A stretch of 64,000 nt of DNA from assembly GCF_024979315.1 (NCBI RefSeq), contig NZ_JANLCK010000003.1, forward strand, positions 124,001-188,000, in the 5' to 3' direction. Position 1 is the stretch's first letter; every line of letters starts with the position of its first letter. A program made the translations under genes and the position numbers. The DNA comes from Herbiconiux oxytropis (GTDB lineage Bacteria > Actinomycetota > Actinomycetes > Actinomycetales > Microbacteriaceae). The notes beneath the pieces were generated by a model that ran no database searches, was not told where the DNA came from, and saw nothing but the letters and a program-made list of their open reading frames with translations. Positions 25,260-34,232 of the stretch are shown here, one piece after another.

Positions 25260-27056
25260 TCAGCTCAGTCGGTCGCGCATCCCCGCCTCGAGCCGCGTCA
25301 GCAGCTCGACCGCGGCCTCGCGCCGCTCCACGAGCCCGCCGTCGTCGCTCCACGCGTCGAGGTAGACCTTGAGCTTGGGCTCCGTGCCGCTCGGCCGCAC
25401 CATCACGCGGGCACCGGGCAGCGAGATCCGCAGCACGTCCGACGCCGGCACACCGCTCGAGGCCGAGCCGCGCAGCAGGTCGTCGATGCGCTCGACAGGC
25501 AGCCCGCCGATGTCGCTCGGCGGCGCCGAACGCAGCGCCCCCATCACGCGGTCGATCTCGCTGAGGTCGGTCACCCGCACCGAGATCTGCGCCGAGGCGT
25601 AGTGGCCGAACCGGCCGCTGAACTCGTCGAGCCTGTCGGCGATCGTGCGCCCTGTGGCCGCCAGCCGGGTGGCGAGGTCGAGGAAGGCGATCGCGGCCGA
25701 GATGCCGTCCTTGTCGCGCACCGTGCCGGGGTTCACGAGGTAGCCGAGAGCCTCCTCGTAGCCGAAGACGAGCCCGGGCGCGCGGGAGACCCACTTGAAG
25801 CCCGTGAGGGTCTCGGTGAAGGCGAGACCGTATTCGGCCGCCACAGCTCCGAGCGCGGGGGAGGAGACGATCGAGCAGGCCAGCGCCGGCTCGGCCGCGG
25901 AGGCTCCGTCGAGCGGTCCGCCCACGGCGTCCTCCAGGTCGGCGGGAGTGAGTGGGGCCGCGGTCGCGAGCTCCGCCGCGCGCCAGCCGAGGAGCTGGCC
26001 GACCTCGTTGCCGGTGAGGGAGCGGTAGCCGGTGTCGCGCGAGGCATCCGGGATGGCGACGGCCAGGCGGTCGGCATCGGGATCGTTCGCGATCACGAGA
26101 TCGGCGCCCACCTCGCGCGCCTTCTCGAGAGCCAGGTCGAGCGCGCCCGGCTCCTCGGGGTTGGGGAACGCCACGGTGGGGAAGTCCGGGTCGGGGGCGA
26201 TCTGGGCCTCGACGAGGTGCGGGGCGGCGAATCCGGAGGCCGAGAGCACGCGCGAGAAGGTCTCCCAGCCGACGCCGTGCATGGCCGTGTACACGATGGA
26301 CAGGGCAGCGGCAGGCCGTTCGGCGGGAGGGCCGGCCAGAGCCGCGGTGGCGGAGACGTAGCGTTCGATCAGCTCTTCTCCCGCCACCTCGTACGAGCTC
26401 GAGCGCGGCAGCTCGTCGACCCGCAGCGTGGCTGCCACGCGGTCGATGTGGGCGGCGATCTCGGCATCCGACGGCGACACGATCTGCGACCCGTCGTCGG
26501 CGTCGCCGAGGTAGACCTTGTAGCCGTTGTCGCGCGGCGGGTTGTGCGAGGCGGTCACCATGACCCCCGCCGACACTCCGAGATCGCGCACCGCGAACGC
26601 CACGAGCGGGGTGGGCAGCAGTCGCGGCAGGAGCACGGCCCGCACCCCGGCGCCCGCCATGATCTCGGCGGTGTCGGTGGCGAAGACGTGCGAGTTCTTG
26701 CGGCCGTCGTAGCCGACCACGATCGAAGGCGGGGTTCCCGGATCGGCGCGCTCGAGAAGGAACGCGGCCAGGCCGGCGGCCGCCTGCCCCACGAGCACCC
26801 GGTTCATGCGGTTGGGGCCAGCGGCGAGTTCTCCGCGGAGGCCGGCCGTGCCGAAGGCGAGCCGGGCGCCGAAGCGCGACCGCAGCTCGGCCACGGCGTC
26901 GGTCTCGCTCGAGCCCACCCGGCGGAGCAGCGCCGACAGCTCCTCGCGGGTCTCGGCATCCGGATCCTGGGCGATCCACGCGGCCGCCTCCTCGGCGAGC
27001 AGTTCGACCTCGTTGGGGGTCTCGTCGGCGTGAGCGCCGGGGGCCACCTCGGTCAC
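25260..27056 (-). CDS. Phosphoglucomutase / phosphomannomutase
   Basis: A 598-residue alpha-D-phosphohexomutase. TASHNPPRDNGYKVYLGD contains the phosphoserine, NDPDADRLAVA is the magnesium loop, and RPSGTEPKLKVYLD is the C-terminal phosphate-binding loop. The GTG start overlaps the stop of the purine nucleoside phosphorylase (GTGA), an arrangement conserved in actinobacteria. Length and pairing with PNP suggest it may also act as a phosphopentomutase, recycling ribose 1-phosphate released by PNP; that role is inference. It could equally supply mannose 1-phosphate for the GDP-mannose gene. Confidence 0.9.
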   Translation of the reverse strand: MTEVAPGAHADETPNEVELLAEEAAAWIAQDPDAETREELSALLRRVGSSETDAVAELRSRFGARLAFGTAGLRGELAAGPNRMNRVLVGQAAAGLAAFLLERADPGTPPSIVVGYDGRKNSHVFATDTAEIMAGAGVRAVLLPRLLPTPLVAFAVRDLGVSAGVMVTASHNPPRDNGYKVYLGDADDGSQIVSPSDAEIAAHIDRVAATLRVDELPRSSSYEVAGEELIERYVSATAALAGPPAERPAAALSIVYTAMHGVGWETFSRVLSASGFAAPHLVEAQIAPDPDFPTVAFPNPEEPGALDLALEKAREVGADLVIANDPDADRLAVAIPDASRDTGYRSLTGNEVGQLLGWRAAELATAAPLTPADLEDAVGGPLDGASAAEPALACSIVSSPALGAVAAEYGLAFTETLTGFKWVSRAPGLVFGYEEALGYLVNPGTVRDKDGISAAIAFLDLATRLAATGRTIADRLDEFSGRFGHYASAQISVRVTDLSEIDRVMGALRSAPPSDIGGLPVERIDDLLRGSASSGVPASDVLRISLPGARVMVRPSGTEPKLKVYLDAWSDDGGLVERREAAVELLTRLEAGMRDRLS

Positions 27057-27886
27057 AGCGCGGTGACCACCCGGGCGAGGAGGTCTCCGATGGCGGCCTC
27101 GGCGTTCTTACCGGCCTCGATCACCTCGGCGTGGCTGAGCGGGGTCTTCTGGATGCCCGCGGCCAGGTTGGTGATGAGCGAGAAGCCGATGATCTCCATG
27201 CCGGCCTGGCGGGCGGCGATGGCCTCGAGGGCGGTCGACATGCCCACGATGTGGCCACCGATGGCCTTCGCCATCTGCACCTCGGCGGGGGTCTCGTAGT
27301 GCGGTCCGCGGAACTGCACGTAGACGCCCTCGTCGAGCGAGGCGTCGACCCCGCGTGCGAGGTCGCGCAGGCGCGCGGAGTAGAGGTCGGTGAGGTCGAT
27401 GAAGGTCGCGCCCTCGAGGGGGGAGTCGGCGGTGAGGTTGATGTGGTCGCTGATGAGCACCGGGGTTCCGGGGGTCCACGTCTCCTTGATGCCGCCCGCG
27501 CCGTTGGTGAGCACCATCACCCTCGCGCCGGTCGCGGCCGCCGTGCGCACGCTGTGCACCACGCGGCGCACGCCATGGCCCTCGTAGTAGTGGGTGCGGG
27601 CGCCGATCACGAGCGCGTGCTCACCGTTCGGGAGCGCGATCGAGCGCAGCGTGCCGGCGTGACCCGGCACGGCCGAGGCGCTGAAGCCCACGACCTCGGC
27701 GGCGGGGATCTCGGCGACGGTCTCGCCGAGCAGGTCGGCGGCCCTGCCCCAGCCGCTGCCGAGGGTGAGGGCCACATCGTGGCGAGCCACACCCGTGAGA
27801 TCGGCGATCTGCGCGGCGGCGTCGCGGGCCACCTCGAAGGGATCGGTGTCGGGGAGGTCGAGGGGGTTCGAGCGCGCTTCAGCCAT
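27053..27886 (-). CDS. punA: Purine-nucleoside phosphorylase
   Basis: A 277-residue trimeric-type PNP converting inosine or guanosine plus phosphate to base and ribose 1-phosphate. GSGWGRAADLL and ARTHYYEGH form the phosphate site, LTNGAGGIKETW and FRGPHYETPAE the nucleoside site, and MSTALEAIAARQAGM with TNLAAG complete the family signature. TAGAGT ends six bases before the ATG, so the mRNA is probably leaderless. It is divergent from the lpdA-like gene and translationally coupled to the phosphosugar mutase. Confidence 0.95.
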   Translation of the reverse strand: MAEARSNPLDLPDTDPFEVARDAAAQIADLTGVARHDVALTLGSGWGRAADLLGETVAEIPAAEVVGFSASAVPGHAGTLRSIALPNGEHALVIGARTHYYEGHGVRRVVHSVRTAAATGARVMVLTNGAGGIKETWTPGTPVLISDHINLTADSPLEGATFIDLTDLYSARLRDLARGVDASLDEGVYVQFRGPHYETPAEVQMAKAIGGHIVGMSTALEAIAARQAGMEIIGFSLITNLAAGIQKTPLSHAEVIEAGKNAEAAIGDLLARVVTAL

Positions 27887-27892
27887 CCGACC

Positions 27893-27898
27893 ACTCTA
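27893..27898 (-). promoter_or_regulatory. -10 element TAGAGT, leaderless start of punA
   Basis: TAGAGT, then GGTCGG, then ATG. No ribosome binding site is present. Confidence 0.6.
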
Positions 27899-27968
27899 TT
27901 CACTCGATCGTCACCGCGCGCCCTCCCGCCCGCGCGCACGGGCTCGACGGCAATGCGAGAATGGAGGC

Positions 27969-29405
27969 ATGGCCTATGAGTTCGAGCGCAAGCAGCGAGT
28001 CGCCGTCGTCGGAGGAGGCCCCGGGGGGTACGAAGCCGCCATCGCGGGAGCCCAGCTGGGCGCGGAGGTGACCCTCGTCGAGCAGGTGGGCGTGGGCGGA
28101 TCCGCGGTCATCACCGACGTGGTGCCCTCGAAGACGCTCATCGCGGTGGCCGAGGCCACGAACGGCATCGGCGAGGCCGCCGACCTCGGCGTGCAGTTCT
28201 TCTCACGGAACGAGGCCGGGCGCCCCGTGCGGCCCGAGGTCGCCGTCAACCTCTCCCAGGTCAACAAGCGGCTGCTGAGCCTCGCGCGCCAGCAGTCGGA
28301 GGACATGCGGGCCAACCTCATCCGCTCGGGCGTGCGCATCGTCTCCGGCCACGGCCGGCTCGACGGGCCCGACAACGTGATCGTCTCCACATCGTCCGGG
28401 TCCGAGGGCACCGACTTCGATCACATCGAGGCCGACACCGTCGTGGTCTCCGTGGGTGCCAGCCCGCGCATCCTGCCCTCGGCCGTGCCCGACGGCGAGC
28501 GGATCTTCACCTGGACGCAGCTCTACAACCTGCAGTCGGTGCCCGATCACCTCATCGTCGTCGGATCCGGCGTCACCGGTGCCGAGTTCGCCTCGGCGTA
28601 CACCGCGCTCGGCTCCAAGGTGACGCTCATCTCGTCGCGCGACCAGGTGCTGCCGGGTGAAGACGCGGATGCCGCGGCCGTGATCGAGAACGTCTTCAAG
28701 CGCAACGGCATGACGGTGCTCTCGAAGTCGCGTGCCGACTCGGTGGAGCGCACGGCCGACGGAGTCGTGGCCGTGCTGTCGGATGGCACGCGCGTGGAGG
28801 GCTCGCACTGCCTCATGGCGGTCGGATCGATCCCGAACACGCGGGGGATGGGCCTCGAAGAGGCCGGGGTGCAGATGACGGACTCCGGCCACATCCGGGT
28901 CAACCGGGTGGCGCGCACCTCTGTGCCGAACGTCTACGCAGCCGGAGACTGCACGACCTTCCTGCCGCTCGCCTCCGTGGCCTCGATGCAGGGGCGCACC
29001 GCGATGTTCCACGCGATGGGCGACGCCGTGAACCCGACCGAGCCGCGCAACGTGGCCTCGAACATCTTCACGCAGCCGCAGATCGCCACGGTGGGGTGGA
29101 CGCAGCGGCAGATCGAAGAGGGGATCGCGCAGGGCGACATCTACAAGCTGCCCCTGTCGTCGAACCCACGCGCCAAGATGATGGGCATCAAGGACGGTTT
29201 CGTGAAGCTGTTCGCACGCACGGGATCGGGCACCGTCATCGGCGGCGTGGTCGTGGCGCCGAACGCCTCGGAGTTGATCTTCCCGATCGCGCTCGCGGTG
29301 GAGCACCGGCTGACCGTCGACCAGGTGTCGCGTGCCTTCACCGTGTACCCGTCGCTGTCGGGGTCGATCTCGGATGCGGCTCGGGCTATGCATATCGTGC
29401 TGTAG
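27969..29405 (+). CDS. lpdA: NAD(P)H-quinone reductase, LpdA type
   Basis: A 478-residue member of the pyridine nucleotide-disulfide oxidoreductase family, matching the actinobacterial LpdA (Rv3303c-like) branch. The FAD motif VAVVGGGPGGYEAA is at the N-terminus, the NAD motif VVGSGVTGAEFASAY in the middle, and VYAAGDCTTFLPLASVAS before the interface domain. The redox-disulfide region reads GGSAVITDVVPSKTL with no cysteine, so it cannot be a lipoamide dehydrogenase and is better called a quinone reductase. GGAGG sits directly before the start. A structured repeat begins at its stop codon. Confidence 0.9.
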   Translation: MAYEFERKQRVAVVGGGPGGYEAAIAGAQLGAEVTLVEQVGVGGSAVITDVVPSKTLIAVAEATNGIGEAADLGVQFFSRNEAGRPVRPEVAVNLSQVNKRLLSLARQQSEDMRANLIRSGVRIVSGHGRLDGPDNVIVSTSSGSEGTDFDHIEADTVVVSVGASPRILPSAVPDGERIFTWTQLYNLQSVPDHLIVVGSGVTGAEFASAYTALGSKVTLISSRDQVLPGEDADAAAVIENVFKRNGMTVLSKSRADSVERTADGVVAVLSDGTRVEGSHCLMAVGSIPNTRGMGLEEAGVQMTDSGHIRVNRVARTSVPNVYAAGDCTTFLPLASVASMQGRTAMFHAMGDAVNPTEPRNVASNIFTQPQIATVGWTQRQIEEGIAQGDIYKLPLSSNPRAKMMGIKDGFVKLFARTGSGTVIGGVVVAPNASELIFPIALAVEHRLTVDQVSRAFTVYPSLSGSISDAARAMHIVL

Positions 29406-29520
29406 CTTCTGCTGCGCCGGTCCTCGCCCGGCGCAGGCTACATGCGGTGCCGTCGTCGTGCGGCGTCGCTGCGCGGCGCCACCCGGCGTCGGTACCGCTC
29501 CGGGTCGTCGGGTGCGGCCC
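29403..29520 (+). repeat. Dispersed structured repeat, copy 1
   Basis: It begins with the TAG stop of the lpdA-like gene. A GCGCCGG/CCGGCGC hairpin (29414-29434) and a nine-base spacer AGGCTACAT precede a 55-base hairpin (29444-29498) with 25-base arms and a CTGCG loop. CTCCGGGTCGTCGGGTGCGG follows. It separates this gene from the convergent oxidoreductase and probably terminates transcription. Confidence 0.8.
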
Positions 29521-29539
29521 GTTGCGTTGCTCGCGTGCG

Positions 29540-30538
29540 TTAGTGGGTGGCGGCTAGAAGGGTGTCGCAGAGGGTCATCGTGGCTGCGTTGTCCGCGGCG
29601 GTGGGGGCCTCGCCTCCGGCGGCGGCGCCGTCGACGGCCGCCGAGAAGGCGGCGAGCTCTGCTACGAAGCCGCGGAGGTGGAGGTCTCGGGCTGTGCCGG
29701 ACATGGCGCTCTCGGCCGGGGTGAAGGCCTCGGTGCGTTCCGTCAGGGACGTGGAGGTGGGGGCGGCGTCATCGGGGGCGAGCCGGTGGAGGCGGAGCTC
29801 GGCGTTGTCGAGGGTGGTGGCGTGGCCGCGGTCGCCGGTGACCACGAGGCGCTCCGTCTCGCTCGTGCGGGAGGGGACGCCGGCGAGGGAGAGGGTGCCG
29901 GCGATGCCGGAGTCGAAGCGGATCGCCGCCGAGAGGGCCACGTGCGAGCCCTCGCTCGTGCTGATGGCCGAGACCGAGACTGCCTCACCGAAGAGGAAGC
30001 GCGTGAGGTCGATCATGTGGATCGCCGCGAGCGTCACGAACTCCTCGTCGTCGCGGCAGAAGGGAGTGCTGTCGCAGGCGAACTCGAGGGAGAACGAGCG
30101 GAGGGTGCCGAGCGCGCCATCCGTCATCACCGAGCGGAGCTGCCGGTAGATCGGGGCGTGGCGCTTCATGAAGCCGACCACGGCGATCCGCTCGGCTGCC
30201 GCCGCGGCATCCGCAGCGGTCTGCGCCTCGGCCGGGGTCAGGCCGAGCGGCTTGTCGACGAACACGTGCTTGCCTGCGGCGAGGGCCTCCAGGGTGAGGC
30301 GGAGCTGGTCGGCAGGCTGGGCGACGATCACGACCGCGTCGAGCGACGCATCCGCGAGCAGCTCGGAGGCCGAACCGTACGGTGTGCCCTCGGAGCCGAA
30401 GCGGAGGAGGGCCGCGCGTGAGCGCTCGACATCTCGGGTCGCCAGAGCTGCGATCGGCTGGCCGGCGAGCCCCATCGACGGCAGGATGTTCGTGCTCGCG
30501 TGGAAGCCGGCGCCGATCACGCCGAGGCGGGGCGGCAT
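29540..30538 (-). CDS. Gfo/Idh/MocA-family oxidoreductase
   Basis: A 332-residue NAD(P)-dependent dehydrogenase of the glucose-fructose oxidoreductase/inositol dehydrogenase family. The Rossmann motif LGVIGAGFHASTNI is at the N-terminus, and VFVDKPLGLTPAEAQT contains the conserved catalytic Lys-Pro. The C-terminal alpha/beta domain shows HMIDLTRFLFGE. The substrate, probably a sugar or cyclitol, cannot be read. It starts three bases after the acyl-CoA carboxylase alpha gene in the same direction, so it is probably co-transcribed, an odd metabolic pairing. Confidence 0.87.
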   Translation of the reverse strand: MPPRLGVIGAGFHASTNILPSMGLAGQPIAALATRDVERSRAALLRFGSEGTPYGSASELLADASLDAVVIVAQPADQLRLTLEALAAGKHVFVDKPLGLTPAEAQTAADAAAAAERIAVVGFMKRHAPIYRQLRSVMTDGALGTLRSFSLEFACDSTPFCRDDEEFVTLAAIHMIDLTRFLFGEAVSVSAISTSEGSHVALSAAIRFDSGIAGTLSLAGVPSRTSETERLVVTGDRGHATTLDNAELRLHRLAPDDAAPTSTSLTERTEAFTPAESAMSGTARDLHLRGFVAELAAFSAAVDGAAAGGEAPTAADNAATMTLCDTLLAATH

Positions 30539-30541
30539 CCG

Positions 30542-32338
30542 CTAGGCGGTGATGTCGAGGAGCACATGGCCCGACGAGACCGTGGCACCGACGACCGCGG
30601 AGACGTTGGCGATCGTGCCGTCCTTGTGGGCGGTGATCGGCTGCTCCATCTTCATGGCCTCGAGCACCAGCACGAGGTCGCCCTTGACGACGGCGTCGCC
30701 CTCGGCGACCGCGAGCTTCACCACAGTGGCCTGCATCGGGGCCTTGACCGAGTCACCGGTGGCGGTCGAACCGCCCACCGTTCCCGCACCACGGCGCTTG
30801 GGCGGCGCACCGGCTGTCGCGCCCGCCGCACGCGCGGACGTGCCCCCGACGCGTGCCCCCGCCGCGACCAGGCGCGCGGGGAGCACGACCTCCACGCGCT
30901 TGCCGGCGACCTCCACGATGACCGTGCGGCGCTCGGGAGCGGGCTCGGCGTCTTCGAGCGAACCGGACCACGGCTCGGCCGGGTTGTCGTACTCGGTCTC
31001 GATCCAGCGGGTGTAGACGGAGAAGGGCTCGCCGTCGGCCGGCGCGAAGGCGGGGTTCCGCACGACGTCGCGGTGGAACGGGAGCACCGTGGGGAGCCCC
31101 GCCACCTCGAACTCGTCGAGGGCGCGGCGGGAGCGCTCGAGCGCATCCTCCCGGCTGGAGCCGGTGACGATGAGCTTGGCGAGCAGGGAGTCGAACGATC
31201 CGGAGATCACGTCGCCGGCCTGCACGCCCGAGTCGACGCGCACGCCGGGGCCGCCGGCGGGCTTGAAGACGTGCACGGGGCCGGGGGAGGGCAGGAAGCC
31301 ACGACCCGGGTCCTCACCGTTGATGCGGAACTCGAACGAGTGGCCGTGCGGCACCGGATCGGCGTAGTCGAGCACGCCGCCCTCGGCGAGCCGGAACTGC
31401 TCGCGCACGAGGTCGATACCCGTGATCTCCTCCGAGACCGGATGCTCGACCTGCAGTCGCGTGTTGACCTCGAGGAACGAGACGGTGCCGTCTTTGCCGA
31501 TCAGGAACTCGCACGTGCCGGCACCGAGGTAGCCGACCTCCTTGAGGATGGCCTTCGACGACTCGTAGAGCAGCGTGGTCTGCCACTCGGTGAGGAAGGG
31601 CGCCGGCGCCTCCTCCACGAGCTTCTGGTGCCGGCGCTGCAGCGAGCAGTCGCGGGTGGAGACGACCACGACGTTGCCGTGCGCATCCGCGAGGCACTGG
31701 GTCTCGACGTGGCGCGGCTGGTCGAGGTACTTCTCCACGAAGCACTCGCCGCGACCGAACGCCGCGATGGCCTCACGGGTGGCCGACTCGAAGAGCTCGG
31801 GCACCTCCTCGAGTGTGCGGGCCACCTTGAGGCCGCGGCCGCCGCCGCCGAAGGCCGCCTTGATGGCGACCGGCAGGCCGTGCTCGGCCACGAAGTCGAG
31901 CACGTCGGCGGCACCCGAGACGGGGTCGATGGTGCCGGGGGCGAGGGGGGCGCCGACCTTCTCGGCCACGTGGCGCGCCGAGACCTTGTCGCCGAGCTTC
32001 TCGATGGCCTCGGGGGAGGGGCCGATCCAGGTGAGGCCCGCGCCGATGACGGCACGAGCGAAGTCGGCGTTCTCAGCCAGGAACCCGTAGCCGGGGTGCA
32101 CGGCGTCGGCTCCGGAGCGGCGGGCCACCGACAGGATCTTCTCGATCACGAGGTACGTCTCGGCGCTCGAGGTGCCCTCGAGGGCGTAGGCCTCGTCGGC
32201 GAGCTGGGCGTGCAGGGCGTCGCGGTCCTGGTCGGCGTAGACCGCCACGGAGGCGATCCCGCTGTCGCGGGCGGCCCGGATGACTCGAACGGCGATCTCG
32301 CCCCGGTTGGCGATGAGGACCTTGGTGATTCTCGGCAT
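30542..32338 (-). CDS. Acyl-CoA carboxylase alpha subunit (biotin carboxylase plus BCCP)
   Basis: A 598-residue fusion as in actinobacterial AccA3. The biotin carboxylase part spans about 1-450, with [18 protein letters not shown], the ATP-grasp loop [25 protein letters not shown] and [19 protein letters not shown]. An Ala/Gly-rich linker follows, and the C-terminal biotinyl domain carries EAMKMEQ with the biotin Lys. It carboxylates biotin for transfer to acetyl- or propionyl-CoA by a beta subunit. Beta (52662) and epsilon (38921) candidates and biotin ligase are all in this window but in separate transcripts. Confidence 0.95.
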   Translation of the reverse strand: MPRITKVLIANRGEIAVRVIRAARDSGIASVAVYADQDRDALHAQLADEAYALEGTSSAETYLVIEKILSVARRSGADAVHPGYGFLAENADFARAVIGAGLTWIGPSPEAIEKLGDKVSARHVAEKVGAPLAPGTIDPVSGAADVLDFVAEHGLPVAIKAAFGGGGRGLKVARTLEEVPELFESATREAIAAFGRGECFVEKYLDQPRHVETQCLADAHGNVVVVSTRDCSLQRRHQKLVEEAPAPFLTEWQTTLLYESSKAILKEVGYLGAGTCEFLIGKDGTVSFLEVNTRLQVEHPVSEEITGIDLVREQFRLAEGGVLDYADPVPHGHSFEFRINGEDPGRGFLPSPGPVHVFKPAGGPGVRVDSGVQAGDVISGSFDSLLAKLIVTGSSREDALERSRRALDEFEVAGLPTVLPFHRDVVRNPAFAPADGEPFSVYTRWIETEYDNPAEPWSGSLEDAEPAPERRTVIVEVAGKRVEVVLPARLVAAGARVGGTSARAAGATAGAPPKRRGAGTVGGSTATGDSVKAPMQATVVKLAVAEGDAVVKGDLVLVLEAMKMEQPITAHKDGTIANVSAVVGATVSSGHVLLDITA

Positions 32339-32461
32339 GATTTCCCTAGCTTATTGCCGAGGGGCATCCCACCTTTGGCACGTACCTCCAAAAATGCCTC
32401 GGTGACCCTGGCGAGTGCCGACAAGCAGGGCGCGCTTCGAGTGCTGTGAGAGGATGCCCGC

Positions 32462-33364
32462 ATGGTTCTCCCGAGCGACGACACCGAGGTCACCTACCCG
32501 CGTGGCGACACCCGCTCCAGCGGGAGGGTGCTGCACCGGGAACCGCACGGCGAGGGCCGCCAGGCGGTGCTGCTCGACGTGACGGCGGCGCATCCGGTGG
32601 ACTCGGCCTGGCCCGACCAGGGGCCCGACCGCGGCACCCTCACGGTGGGCGAGGCGGTGCTCGATCTGCTCGACTGCGTGGTGGGGGCGACCGACGGATC
32701 GGCTCTCTTCGTGGGCGCCGACGTGCCCGTGCGGAAGGGCACCCCCGGGTGGGCCTTCGTGGCGGTGCATGTGGTCGACGCGTCCACCCCGGTGGAGGAG
32801 GGGGAGGAGGTGCAGGTCGAGGTCGATGAGGCGCATCGCATCGCGCTCTCCGTGGGACACACAGCGTGCCACCTCGCCTCGCTCGCGCTCAACGCCGCGC
32901 TCGCCGATGACTGGACGAAGCCGGTGGCCCCGGATGCGCTCGGCCGGCCCGACTTCGATGCCCTCGCGATCTCGACGTCGACGATCACGCCCGACGGTTC
33001 GGTCGACCGGTACCGGGTGGGCAAGTCGCTGCGCAAGAAGGGGTTCGCGCCCGCGCGGCTCGATGGGGCTCCGGATGCGGTGGCCGCGACGATCGGTTCG
33101 ACGTTGGCCGGGTGGGTGGCCGGCGAGGCGGCCGCGCGCATCGAGGCCGAGGGTCCGCGCCTGACGGACCGCCGGTACTGGACGACGGAGCTCGACGGCC
33201 GCCCCGTCTCGATCGCCTGCGGCGGCACGCACGCGGCGGCGCTCTCCGAGCTCCGCGCCACGTCCGTGACCCTCGAGCTCGAGCCCGCCGACGGCGCCCT
33301 CACCCTCACCATGCGCACGAGCGCCCGCCTGCCCCTGACGCCGCCGGATGCTCCTCGCCCCTGA
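32462..33364 (+). CDS. AlaX-like alanyl-tRNA editing protein
   Basis: A 300-residue protein resembling free-standing AlaRS editing domains. The zinc-binding HXXXH is in VGHTACHLASLALN (about residue 140), and the CXXXH is in ACGGTHAAALSEL near residue 260, the same order as in AlaRS and AlaX. These domains hydrolyse Ser- or Gly-mischarged tRNA-Ala. The first 120 residues would be the tRNA-associated beta barrel and show no other recognisable domain. It is longer than the small AlaX proteins. It is divergent from the carboxylase alpha gene and convergent with maf. Confidence 0.75.
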   Translation: MVLPSDDTEVTYPRGDTRSSGRVLHREPHGEGRQAVLLDVTAAHPVDSAWPDQGPDRGTLTVGEAVLDLLDCVVGATDGSALFVGADVPVRKGTPGWAFVAVHVVDASTPVEEGEEVQVEVDEAHRIALSVGHTACHLASLALNAALADDWTKPVAPDALGRPDFDALAISTSTITPDGSVDRYRVGKSLRKKGFAPARLDGAPDAVAATIGSTLAGWVAGEAAARIEAEGPRLTDRRYWTTELDGRPVSIACGGTHAAALSELRATSVTLELEPADGALTLTMRTSARLPLTPPDAPRP

Positions 33365-33391
33365 CGCCGCCGCGCGCATCCGCCGCCCTCA

Positions 33392-33480
33392 CCCACTTGC
33401 CACACGATGCGCGTAAACGACCCGACTTGACACAAGATGTGTCAAGTCGGCGCTCTTACGCGCACCTTCTGTCAGGTGGG
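33392..33480. terminator. 89-base nested inverted repeat between convergent genes
   Basis: The core CCGACTTGACAC/GTGTCAAGTCGG is a perfect 12-bp stem with loop AAGAT. It is enclosed by GCGCGTAA/TTACGCGC and by an outer CCCACTTG/CAGGTGGG arm with a few mismatches. The left arm repeats itself (CCCACTTG-CCACACGATG, then CCCGACTTGACACAAGATG). It separates the AlaX-like gene from maf. Confidence 0.75.
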
Positions 33481-33492
33481 GGCGGGGCGGGC

Positions 33493-34191
33493 TCAGGGGT
33501 GGGGGGTTGCCCAGAAGCTGGTCCAGGGGGCGCCGGCGGCCTCGAGGAGGTCGCGCACCACGGGGAGCGACATGCCGATCACGGCGGAGGGCGCGCCCGT
33601 GATGGAGCGGATGAAGGGGGCCGCGAGGCCGTCGATCGTGAAGGCGCCCGCCACGAGCAGCGGCTCGCCGGATGCGACATAGGCGTCGATCTCGGCGTCG
33701 GTGATGTCGTCGGCGAAGGTGAGCTCGGCGTGGTCGGTGCGACCGGATCCGCCGCCATGCACGCCGCCGCGATGGTCGATCAACCAGTGCCCCGAGTGCA
33801 GCACCCCCGTGCCGCCGCGCTGCGCGAGCCAGCGCGAGCGCGCCACCTCGGGCCGGTGCGGCTTGCCGTAGGCGACCCCGCTGAACTCGAACGCCGAGTC
33901 GCCGCCGAGCACGAAGCCGTCGAGTGGCCCGGGTGCCCCCTGCGCCGCGAGCGTCTCGTGGAGGAGCCCGGCCGCCGCAGCGGTGACCACGGCCTCGGCC
34001 TTCGCCTCGGCGAGCAGCTGCACCATCTCGGCGGTCGTCATCGCCGGCCGGCCGGCCGCCTCCCGCGCGGCGGCCGAGGCCGCGACCGCCGCGTCCTCGT
34101 CGACCTCGGAGGGCAGCACGACCGGCTCGATGCCGATCTGCCGCAGCAGCGCGAGACGGGCGGGAGAGGTGGAGGCGAGGTAGAGACGCAC
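33493..34191 (-). CDS. maf: Maf/Ham1-like nucleoside triphosphate pyrophosphatase
   Basis: A 232-residue Maf protein, which hydrolyses non-canonical or methylated nucleoside triphosphates. The start is the GTG before RLYLASTSPARLALLRQIG, the family N-terminus; upstream residues in the same frame do not belong. The conserved AEAKAEAV, GGDSAFEFSGVAYGKPHR and SITGAPSAVIGMSLPVV segments appear in order. GAAGG lies eight bases before the GTG. It is divergent from the RNA methyltransferase, a common actinobacterial arrangement near the acyl-CoA carboxylase genes. Confidence 0.9.
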   Translation of the reverse strand: MRLYLASTSPARLALLRQIGIEPVVLPSEVDEDAAVAASAAAREAAGRPAMTTAEMVQLLAEAKAEAVVTAAAAGLLHETLAAQGAPGPLDGFVLGGDSAFEFSGVAYGKPHRPEVARSRWLAQRGGTGVLHSGHWLIDHRGGVHGGGSGRTDHAELTFADDITDAEIDAYVASGEPLLVAGAFTIDGLAAPFIRSITGAPSAVIGMSLPVVRDLLEAAGAPWTSFWATPHP

Positions 34192-34232
34192 GGTGTCGGC
34201 CTTCGTGGAGCGGGGTGTGGGATGCTCGGAGG

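Noticed and set aside
24084-27299. A 1071-codon open frame on the plus strand antisense to poxB, the phosphosugar mutase and punA
   Set aside because: It opposes three well-conserved enzymes, is rich in Arg, His, Gly and Glu without domains, and is expected from GC-rich third positions.
27957-27962. GAGAAT as a -10 element of the lpdA-like gene
   Set aside because: It deviates from TANNNT at the first base and GGAGG is directly before the start, so the leaderless reading is not secure.
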